Of a stretch of 64,000 nucleotides of DNA, positions 1-8,808 are shown piece after piece. The stretch spans positions 462,196,780 through 462,260,779 of the forward strand of contig NC_053040.3 in the NCBI RefSeq assembly GCF_002575655.3. The letters are read 5' to 3'. The translations under genes and the position numbers were made by a program. The notes under the pieces are model-generated. The model was not told the origin of the DNA and made no database searches. It saw nothing but the letters and a program-made list of their open reading frames with translations. This DNA comes from Aegilops tauschii subsp. strangulata (Eukaryota > Streptophyta > Magnoliopsida > Poales > Poaceae). The stretch's first letter is position 1. Every line of letters begins with the position of its first letter.

Positions 1-133
1 AACCGCGTTGTGCTAACGCTTCCGCTTTCGGTCTACGAGGGTACGTGGACAACACTCTCCCCTCTTGTTGCTATGCATCACCATGATCTTGCGTGTGCGT
101 AGGAATTTTTTGAAATTACTACGTTCCCCAGCA
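1..133 (+). repeat. 3' end of the 5' LTR (partial) of the WIS/Angela-type element
   Basis: This sequence is nearly identical to 14809-14941 and ends in CA directly before a tRNA primer-binding site. The first ~1.6 kb of this LTR lies upstream of the window. Compared with the 3' LTR it differs by two visible substitutions, one T in a homopolymer and the terminal bases (CAGCA against CGACA). Confidence 0.93.
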
Positions 134-134
134 G

Positions 135-146
135 TGGTATCAGAGC
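135..146 (+). other. Primer-binding site (initiator tRNA-Met)
   Basis: TGGTATCAGAGC, one base after the LTR end, is the usual plant Copia primer-binding site complementary to the 3' end of initiator tRNA-Met. Reverse transcription of the + strand element would start here. From here to about 1345 is the untranslated leader. I see no gene in it. Confidence 0.92.
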
Positions 147-1371
147 CAGGTTTTATGCGTTGATGTTATATGCACGAGTAGAACACAAGTGAGTTGTGGG
201 CGATATAAGTCATACTGCTTACCAGCATGTCATATTTTGGTTCGGCCGTATTGTTGGATGAAGCGGCCCGGACCGACATTACGCGTACGCTTACGCGAGA
301 CTGGTTCTACCGACGTGCTTTGCACACAGGTGGCTGGCGGGTGTCAATTTCTCCAACTTTAGTTGAACCGAGTGTGGCTACGCCCGGTCCTTGCGAAGGT
401 TAAAACAGCACCAACTTGACAAACTATCGTTGTGGTTTTGATAAGTAGGTAAGAACGGTTCTTGCTAAGCCTGTAGCAGTCACGTAAAACTTGCAACAAC
501 AAAGTAGAGGACGTCTAACTTGTTTTTGCAGGGCATGTTGTGATGTGATATGGTCAAGACATGATGCTAAATTTTATTGTATGAGATGATCATGTTTTGT
601 AACCTAGTTATCGGCAACTGGCAGGAGCCATATGGTTGTCGCTTTATTGTATGCAATGCAACGCCCTGTAATGCTTTACTTTATCACTAAGCGGTAGCGA
701 TAGTCGTAGAAGCATAAGATTGGTGAGACGACAACGATGCTACGATGAAGATCAAGGTGTCGCACCGGTGACGATGGTGATCATGACGGTGCTTCGGAGA
801 TGGAGATCACAAGCACAAGATGATGATGGCCATATCATATCACTTATATTAATTGCATGTGATGTTTATCTTTTATGCATCTTATCTTGCTTTGATTGAC
901 GGTAGCATTATAAGATGATCCCTCACTAAATTACCAAAGTATAAGTGTTCTCCCTGAGTATGCACCGTTGCGAAAGTTCTTCGTGCTGAGACACCACGTG
1001 ATGATCGGGTGTGATAGGCTCTACGTTCAAATACAACGGGTGCAAAACAGTTGCACACGCGGAATACTCAGGTTAAACTTGACGAGCCTAGCATATAACA
1101 GATATGGCCTCGGAACACTGAGACCGAAAGGTCGAGCGTGAATCATATAGTAGATATGATCAACATAGTGATGTTCACCATTGAAACTACTCCATCTCAC
1201 GTGATGATCGGACATGGTTTAATTGATTTGGATCACGTGATCACTTAGAGGATTAGAGGGATGTCTATCTAAGTGGGAGTTCTTAAGTAATATGATTAAT
1301 TGAACTTTAATTTATCATGAACTTAGTCTTGGTAGTATTAGCATATCTATGTTGTAGATCAATAGCTCGCG

Positions 1372-2163
1372 TTGTTGCTTCCCTATGTTTTATATATGTT
1401 CCTAGAGAAAACTAAGTTGAAAGATGTTAGTAGCAATGATGCGGATTGGATCCGTGATCTGAGGTTTATCCTCATTGCTGCACAGAAGAATTATGTCCTT
1501 AATGCACCGCTAGGTGACAGACCTATTGCAGGAGCAGATGCAGACGTTATGAACGTTTGGCTAGCTCAATATGATGACTACTTGATAGTTTAGTGCATCA
1601 TGCTTAATGTCTTAGAATCGGGACTTCAAAGACGTTTTGAACATCATGGACCATATGAGATGTTCCAGGAGTTGAAGTTAATATTTCAAGCAAATACCCG
1701 AGTTGAGAGATATGAAGTCTCCAAAAAGTTCTATAGCTAAAAGATGGAGGAGAATAACTCAAGCAGTGAGCATGTGCTCAGATTGTCTGGGTACTACAAT
1801 CGCTTGAATCAAGTGGGAGTTAATCTTCCAGATAAAATAGTGATTGACATAATTCTCTAGTCACCATCACCAAGTTAGTAGAACTTCGTGATGAACTATA
1901 ATATGCAAGGGATGACGAAAGTAATTCCCAAGCTCTTCGTGATGCTGAAATCGACGAAGGTAGAAATCAAGAAAAACATCAAGTGTTGATGGTTAACAAG
2001 ACCACTAGTTTCAAGAAAAGGGCAAAGGGAAGAAGGGGAACTTCAAGAAGAACGGCAAGTAAGTTGCTGCTCAAGTGAAGAAGCCCAAATCTGGACCTAA
2101 GCCTGAGACTAATTGCTTCTACTGCAAAGGGACTGGTCACTAGAAGCGGGACCACCCCAAGTA
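1372..2163 (+). pseudogene. Copia gag (WIS/Angela type), broken
   Basis: The coat-protein gene of the outer element. The first 73 codons are open: a LEKTKL motif, then DWIRDLRFILIAAQKNYVL, typical of the N-terminal half of Triticeae Copia gag. A stop at 1591 ends that frame. Recognisable gag continues in shifted frames (PYEMFQELK-like at about 1647, SGYYNRLNQVGVNLPD at about 1786) to a zinc knuckle at about 2110-2155. The knuckle reads CFYC-KGTG-H, then TAG where tryptophan is expected, and its last cysteine is missing. RNA binding and translation would both fail. The start codon of the intact family lies slightly upstream, near 1345, but cannot be fixed here. Confidence 0.8.
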
Positions 2164-3600
2164 TGTGGTGGATAAGAAGGATGGCAAAGTGAACAAGCTA
2201 TATTTGATATACATTATTGATGTGTATTTTACTAGTGTTCGTAGCAACCCCTCGGTATTTGATACTGGTGCACTTGCTAAGAGTAGTAACTCGAAACGGG
2301 AATTGCAGAATGAACAGAAACTAGTTAAGGGCAAGGTGACGATGTGTGTTGGAAGTAGTTCCAAGATTGATATGATCATCATCGCACACTCCCTGTAAGT
2401 GTTATTTGGTGTTTGCGTTGAGCATGAATATGATTTGATCATGTTTATTGCAACACGGTTATTCATTTAAGTTAGAGAATAATTGTTGTTCTGTTTACAT
2501 GAATAAAACCTTCTATGGTCATACACCCAATGAAAATGGTTTGTTGGATCTCGATCGCAGTGATACACATATTCATAATATTGAAGCCTAAAGATGCAAA
2601 GTTAATAATGATAGTGCAACTTATTTGTGGCACTGCCGTTTAAGTCATATTGGAGTAAAGCGCATGAAGAAACTCCATACTGATGGACTTTTGGAACCAC
2701 TTGATTATGAATCACTTGGTACTTGCGAACCGTGCCTCATGGACAAGATGACTAAAATGACGTTCTCCGGAACTATGGAGAGAGCAACAGATTTGTTGGA
2801 AATCATACATACAGATGTATGTGGTCCGATGAATGTTGAGGCTCGTGGCGGATATCGTTATTTTCTCACCTTCACAGATGATTTAAGCAGATATGGGTAT
2901 ATCTACTTAATGAAACATAAGTCTGAAACATTTGAAAAGTTCAAAGAATTTCAGAGTGAAGTTGAAAATCATCATAACAAGAAAAATAAAGTTTCTACGA
3001 TCTGATCGTGGAGGAGAATATTTGAGTTATGAGTTTGGTCTTCATTTGAAACAATGCGGAATAGTTTCGCCACTCACGCCACCCGGAACACCACAGCGTA
3101 ATGGTGTGTCCGAACTCGTAATCGTACTCTACTAGATATGGTGCGATCTATGATGTCTCTTACTGATTTACCGCTATTGTTTTGGGGTTATGTTTTAGAG
3201 ACGGCCGCATTCACGTTAAATAGGGCACCATCAAAATCCGTTGAGACGACACCTTATGAACTGTGGTTTGGCAAGAAACCAAAGTTGTCGTTTCTTAAAG
3301 TTTGGGGCTGCGATGCTTATGTGAAAAAACTTCAACCTGATAAGCTCGAACCCAAATCGGAGAAATGTGTCTTCATAGGATACCCAAAGGAGACTGTTGG
3401 GTACACCTTCTATCACAGATCCGAAGGCAAGACTTTTGTTGCTAAATTCGGAATCTTTCTGGAGAAGGAGTTTCTCTCGAAAGAAGTGAGTGGGAGGAAA
3501 GTAGAACTTGATGAGGTAATTGTACCTGCTCCCTTATTGGAAAGTAGTTCATCGCAGAAACCGGTTTCTGCGATGCCTACACCAATTAGTGAGGAAGTTA
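2164..3600 (+). pseudogene. Copia pol, protease and integrase part, broken
   Basis: The pol N-terminal half of the outer element. A protease remnant with the active-site triad as FDTG lies at about 2258-2269. The integrase zinc-binding region starts at 2625 with WHCRLSHIG and ends with a CEPC motif near 2729. The catalytic core has an aspartate in IHTDVCGP (2806-2829), an aspartate in RSDRGGE (3001-3020) and a glutamate in PQRNGVSE (3092-3115). The frame shifts near 2990-3000, and a stop follows shortly after the glutamate (3133-3135). The insert domain common to this family continues to about 3600 in an open 269-codon stretch that runs on into RT. All catalytic residues are visible, but no single frame spans them. 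Confidence 0.88.
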
Positions 3601-4971
3601 ATGATGATGATCATGGAACTTCAGATCAAGTTGTTACTGAACCTCGTAGGTCAACCAGAGTAAGATCCGCACCAGAGTGGTACGGTAATCCTGTTCTGGA
3701 GGTTATGTTACTAGACCATGACGAACCTACGAACTATGAAGAAGCGATGGTGAGCCCAGATTCCGCAAAATGGCTTGAGGCCATGAAATCCGAGATGGGA
3801 TCCATGTATGAGAACAAAGTGTGGACTTTGGTTGACTTGCCCGATGATCGGCAAGCCATTGAGAATAAATGGATCTTCAAGAAGAAGACTGACGCTGATG
3901 GTAATGTTACTGTCTATAAAGCTCGACTTGTTGCAAAAGGTTTTTGACAAGTTCAAGGGATTGACTACGATGAGACCTTCTCACCCGTAGCAATGCTTAA
4001 GTCTGTCCGAATCATGTTAGCAATTGCCGCATTCTATGATTATGAAATTTGGCAAATGGATGTCAAAACTGCATTCCTGAATGGATTTCTGGAAGAAGAG
4101 TTGTATATGATGCAATCGGAAGGTTTTGTCGATCCAAAGGGAGCTAACAAAAGTGTGCAAGCTCCAGCGATCCATTTATGGACTGGTGCAAGCCTCTCGG
4201 AGTTGGAATAAACATTTTGATAGTGTGATCAAAGCATATGGTTTTATACAGACTTTTGGAGAAGCCTGTATTTACAAGAAAGTGAGTGGGAGCTCTGTAG
4301 CATTTCTGATATTATATGTGGATGACATATTGTTGATTGGAAATGATATAGAATTTCTATATAGCATAAAAGGATATTTGAATAAGAGTTTTTCAAAGAA
4401 AGACCTCGATGAAGCTGCTTACATTTTGAGCATCAAGATCTATAGAGATAGATCAAAACGCTTGATAAGATTTTCAATGAGTATGTACCTTGACAAGTTT
4501 TTGAATTAGTTCAAGATGAAACAGTCAAAGAAGGAGTTCTTGCCTGTGTTGCAAAGGTATGAAATTGAGTAAAGACTCAAAACCCGACCACAGAAGAAGA
4601 TAGAAAGAGAATGAAAGTCATTCCCTATGCCTCAGCCATAGGTTCTATAAAGTATGCCATGCTGTGTACCAGATCTATTGTATACCCTACACTGAGTTTT
4701 GCAAGGGAGTACAATAGTGATCTAGGAGTAGATCACTGGACAGCGGTCAAAATTATCCTTAGTGGAATAAGGATATATTTCTCGATTATGGAGGTGATAA
4801 AGAGTTCGTCGTAAAGAGTTACGTCGATGCAAGCTTTTACATCGATCTAGATGACTCTAAGTCTCGATCTAAATACATATTGAAAGTGGGAGCTATTAGC
4901 TAGAGTAGCTCCGTGCAGAGCATTGTAGACATAGAAATTTGCAAAATACTTACGGATCTGAATGTGACAGA
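3601..4971 (+). pseudogene. Copia pol, reverse transcriptase and RNase H part, broken and interrupted
   Basis: RT begins at about 3712 (EPTNYEEAM, then KWIFKKK and ARLVAKGF). A stop follows at 3945-3947 where glutamine is expected. The palm continues with WQMDVKTAFLNG (about 4053) and, after a frame change near 4170-4190, the catalytic YVDD box at 4315-4326 (ILYVDDILLIG). Further stops occur at about 4507 and in the RNase H region (4611-4970). The coding sequence is cut at 4971 by the nested element, and the last ~20 codons resume after it at 12990. This is a dead polyprotein of the WIS/Angela type. Confidence 0.88.
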
Positions 4972-5708
4972 CCCGTTGAAAGGATCGATATAGTTGACTA
5001 TAGGGGGGGTGAATAGGCAACTAACAATTTTTAGCTTTTCTTTACCAAATTAAAGTTTGCATCAAAATAGGTTGTCTAGATATGCAACTAAGTGAGCAAC
5101 CTATATGATGCAACGACAACAAGCACGCAAGCAAGTACGAGATATAACACAAGTAAACTAGCTAAAGTAAAGGAACGAGATAACCAAGAGTGGAGCCGGT
5201 GAAGACGAGGATGTGTTACCGAAGTTCCTTCCTTTTGAGGGGAAGTACGTCTCCGTTGGAGCGGTGTGGAGGCACAATGCTCCCCAAGAAGCCACAAGGG
5301 CCACCGTATTCTCCTCATGCCCTCACACAATGCGAGATGCCGTGATTCCACTATTGGTGCCCTTGAAGGCGGCGACCGGACCTTTACAAACAAGGTTGGG
5401 GCAATCTCCACAACTTAATTGGAGGCTCCCAACGACACCACAAAGCTTCACCACAATGGACTATGGCTCCGCGGTGACCTCAACCGTCTAGGGTGCTCAA
5501 ACACCCAAGAGTAACAAGATCCGCTAGGGATAAGTGGGGGGAATCAAATTTCTCTTGGTGGAAGTGTAGATCGTGGCCTTCTCAACCAATCCCGAGCAAA
5601 TCAACAAGTTTGATTGGCTAGGGAGAGAGATCGGGCGAAAATGGAGCTTGGAGCAACAATGGAGCTTTTTGGGGAAGAGGTAAGGTCAACTTTGGGGAAG
5701 AAGACCCC

Positions 5709-5717
5709 TTTATATAG
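5709..5717 (-). promoter_or_regulatory. TATA box of the left LTR, nested element
   Basis: CTATATAAA on the - strand, in the middle of the LTR and at the same place as 12150-12158 in the other copy. In the left copy it would drive read-out transcription leftwards into the outer element. Confidence 0.6.
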
Positions 5718-5759
5718 TGGGGGGAACAAACCAACCGTTACCCCCCTTCTGCCCCGAAG

Positions 5760-6205
5760 AGAGCGGTAGTACCGCTGTGCCAGCGGTACTACCGCTTGCC
5801 ACTATAAGCGGTACTACCGCTACACAACGCGGTACTACCGCTTGGCCCACAGCGGTACTACCACGGAGGGAGGGCGGTACTACCGCACAGGAGCGGTACT
5901 ACGGCCCCCACAGCCGCGGCCAGTACCGTAAAACCCGACATGAAAAAGGAGCCCTCGAATCGAGGCGGTACTAGCACAAGACCACCGCGGTACTACGGCT
6001 TGGGGCCACTAGCGGTACTACTGCTCTGGAGCGGTACTACCGCTTGTGGCACCCAAGCGGTACTACCGCTCCGTCCCGCGGTACTACCGCTGGGACCAGA
6101 GTTAGTACACACATGGGGGCTACTAGCGGTACTACTACTCTGGGCGGTACTACCGCTTGTAGCACCCAAGCGGTACTACCGCTCTGGCCCGCGGTACTAC
6201 CGCAG
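5760..6205. repeat. Palindrome array AGCGGTACTACCGCT, left LTR
   Basis: More than a dozen irregularly spaced copies of a motif with 7-base arms AGCGGTA and TACCGCT around a single central base. The spacers vary, so this is not a simple tandem repeat. The same array in the other LTR (12202-12665) differs by gained and lost units while the flanks stay nearly identical. Confidence 0.9.
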
Positions 6206-6530
6206 GGACCAGAGAGGGCACAAAGAGAGGAGAACCAAGCCCATCATCGAAACGGAAAGGCTCGGAGGGAGGGGCAAAGGAAGTGTACGTGATGATTCCG
6301 CCCTAGCCTTTCCAAAACGGACCCCCTCTTGATAGTACGGTGATACCTATGAAACTAGTCCACCAAACTAATCCGAAAGGACTACACCGTCTTCGCTTTA
6401 AGCTCCGAGGGGAGGAAATCGTCTCGTGCCAAAAGGATGAATCTCTGAAAAACACTCAACGCACACGATTAGTCCGCAAAAGCATTGTCATCAATCACCA
6501 AAACATCTTAGGGATAAATATGCCCTTACA

Positions 6531-6546
6531 ATCTCCCCCTTTTTGG
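6531..6546 (-). other. Polypurine tract of the nested element
   Basis: CCAAAAAGGGGGAGAT on the - strand, directly next to the left LTR, is the expected plus-strand priming site. The following 6547-7062 is the 3' untranslated region. I see no gene there. Confidence 0.85.
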
Positions 6547-7062
6547 TGGATTGATGACAATACGGGATTTGCACAACTGGAAAAAAAACAAAGGACATAA
6601 GCAAACCCCAAATCTCTAAAATATAGACGGGCTGCCCCTAGATGTGTGCCATCAAGATAAGTGCTTTGAACTGCACGACACACATACTAGGATCAACACT
6701 CCCCCTGTATTTTAGAGACCAATAACCTAAGCGAGAGACCATATGACTAGAGACCATAATGAAGCATATAACTCATGAGATATCAAATGACTAGAGACAA
6801 AGATGAAGATATGATAATGATAGGGTAGCATATGTCTCACACCATATGACTCGAACTAAAGTCTCACTGAACACAAAACCAAGCAAAGCACAAGGTCCAA
6901 GCAAAGCACACAGTAGCACATAACGAAAGCACAAAGGCAAAGACACACTCGCAACACAACGACGCAAATCCCTAAACTCTCTCCCCCTTTGGCATCGAGA
7001 CACCAAAAGGGCAAAGAGCTACCCTACGGCTCCAGGTGAGAGCATGCTGCGGATCTCGAACA

Positions 7063-8501
7063 TCAGGACTCTGCGTGATCATCTGCACTGCCGTCCTCGC
7101 CCGGAAACTGCTCGGCATCTGAGTCGGTCCATGGACAGTGCTGCTGGACCCACTCCTCCTCCTCAGTAATCTGACCCTCAGAGCCGCTGGTGACTGTCGC
7201 ACCCATCTGACGCATCAGCTCCTTGTGACGTCCTCTTGCCTTCTTCTCAGCCACATGAGTCATGTACTGACCATGAGACTCCATGCAAAACAGTTTCTTC
7301 ATCTTGCGTTTGAGCTTCTTTGCCCAAGAGGGCTCTGCTGCAGAAGGCTCTGTCCCTGGAGGCACATAGTCCTCATCATCATCACCGGCATCAGCCTCGT
7401 CCTCGGTCTCCATGGCAGCAGCAGAAGATGGAGCTCCAGATCTACCCCAATTATCCTTCTTCCTCAGACGCTTGATCTCATGAGAGACCAACTCTCCAGT
7501 TTCCAGCTGCTCCTCAGGATAGGTATGTCTCCAGGCCCTCTCAATAAGCAACATGATGAACGGACCATAAATTGGGCACTTGCGCTCAGAAACAGCCGCC
7601 AGAAGCTCAGACCACATGACGTGAGAGATGTCCAGGGACTCGCCGGTGTTTGCGTCCTTCTCATGCTGGCAGAAGAGAAGCATGTCCACAAGGTAAGAGT
7701 GTACCATGTCCAGATTCCCAATACGAGGGAAGAGAGTCTCGCGGAAGACACGGTGAAGGATGTCCAGATAGGTAGACAACTCATAGGTTTCCTTCCTGGT
7801 CTCAGGGTGGACCTTCCGAGTACAGTAGGGCCAGAGGGCTTGCTTGTGAGTGGAGGTGACATTTTGGTGAGGACGAAAACCAACTGGAGTCTCGAGCCCT
7901 TGATCTTCCACCTCAAGCAGCCCCATGAAGGCCTGCCACTTGACAGCTAGCACCTTTCCATTTGTCATCCAAGTCAGAGTCCTGTCTGCGTCAGTTCCTA
8001 GGTGAACAGTGGCAAAGAACTGTGCCAGCAAATCTGCATCAAAGTCCTTGTTGAACTGCATGATCCTGAGAATGTTCAACTGAGAGCACATCTGTAGGGC
8101 ATCACCAAAGTACTCAAGGTCCTTCTCCATAGCATCCGTGTTGATGGAATGAACATTGACAAAGAGATTCTTCTTAGCCTTGATCACATCAAAGTATGTG
8201 GCATACTGAAACCGGTTCCAGAACGGGCGGTTGACAAGATTGGGTTCTTGGTCTTCCTCATAGGGGTTGCGCCGACGCCTGTCCCAGAATTCCTTGCTAG
8301 ACATCTCAGTCACTTTCTTGCCACTTGGCTTTGGTCGGCTGGCAATCTTCTTCTTGCGAGGAGGATTAGCACTTGAGGAAGCACCCCCTGCCGGCTGTGG
8401 AGCACTGGAAGAACCACCTGCAGTCTCAGATGAGCGGTACCGCTTCGACGTTGAACGCCCGGGGTTGACACGGCGGACTTGCTGCTCAGGATGTTCATCA
8501 C
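7063..8501 (-). CDS. Unrelated second ORF of the chimeric retrotransposon (captured?)
   Basis: An open frame of 501 codons ends at 7063 and reaches 8568. On the - strand, a TTCCAG acceptor-like site precedes GTGATGAAC at 8501, so the true coding part may start there, after a spliced leader exon. The protein has a Ser/Ala-rich and basic N-terminus (a PPRKKK run). A conserved-looking globular middle follows (KEFWDRRRRNPYEED, then YFDVIKAKK, then WQAFMGLLEVEDQG, then SYLVDMLLFCQHE). The C-terminus is acidic, with a KKLKRKMKK patch. It has no CCHC, DDE, YVDD or RNase H motif. It resembles the plant-specific 'putative plant transposon protein' domain found beside many plant elements, though this is from memory of its style, not a search. 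Its function is unknown. An intact frame of this length suggests recent activity or selection. Confidence 0.7.
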
Positions 8502-8610
8502 CTGGAACCAAACACACGGACACAAGAAACAACCAGAAGGAACGATCAAAACCAAATAAACACAACAAAGATGGATCAACATGTGGTAGGAAACAATGGA
8601 ACTGGGCATC

Positions 8611-8738
8611 CAGCGGTAGTACCGTGCCTACTCAGCGGTAGTACCGCTTAGCCACATAAGCGGTAGTACCGCTCCGTGGAGCGGTAGTACCGCTCCAGCG
8701 GTAGTACCGCTTAGCCACATAAGCGGTAGTACCGCTCC
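8611..8738. repeat. Palindrome array AGCGGTAGTACCGCT at the pol replacement junction
   Basis: Six copies of the LTR palindrome with the central base inverted (GTA-G-TAC rather than GTA-C-TAC). They lie exactly between the protease stub and the second ORF. One spacer (TTAGCCACATA) is duplicated, so a ~60-bp unit is partly tandem. Confidence 0.9.
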
Positions 8739-8798
8739 GGTCATATGATTTGTAGCTCCACTATCGAGCAACCATGATCCCCCACCGGAAGCAAACAC
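8739..8798 (-). pseudogene. Protease stub, the only pol remnant in the nested element
   Basis: On the - strand these 20 codons read VFASGGGSWLLDSGATNH and two more residues. This is the start of Copia protease with its DSGA active site. The gag frame ends at 8809 with TGA, in a different frame from this stub, and a CTCTTGTAG acceptor-like sequence directly precedes it. After these codons the sequence passes straight into the palindrome array. The rest of protease and all of integrase, RT and RNase H are absent. Confidence 0.85.
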
Positions 8799-8808
8799 CT
8801 ACAAGAGA

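Larger units (their letters stand above)
4977..6530 (-). repeat. Left LTR (3' LTR) of the nested element
   Basis: 1554 bp, beginning TGAAAGGATCGATATAG and ending GCCCTTACA. It matches 11418-12989 almost base for base, apart from changes in the palindrome array. Short open frames inside it (for example 5213-5491) are repeated in the other LTR and have no recognisable product, so they are not genes. Confidence 0.93.

Noticed and set aside
5088..5491. Open frames of about 92-107 codons on both strands
   Set aside because: They are repeated identically in the other LTR (11529-11932), overlap each other on opposite strands and match no protein family. They are LTR sequence.
5760..6205. CRISPR-like array of short palindromic repeats
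   Set aside because: Spacing is irregular and spacers are themselves repeated. The array lies within an LTR of a plant retrotransposon and is duplicated in the other LTR. No cas genes are present.
7138..7950. 270-codon open frame on the + strand
   Set aside because: It lies opposite the longer second ORF of the nested element (7063-8501) and has no motif. It is a shadow of the GC-biased coding strand.
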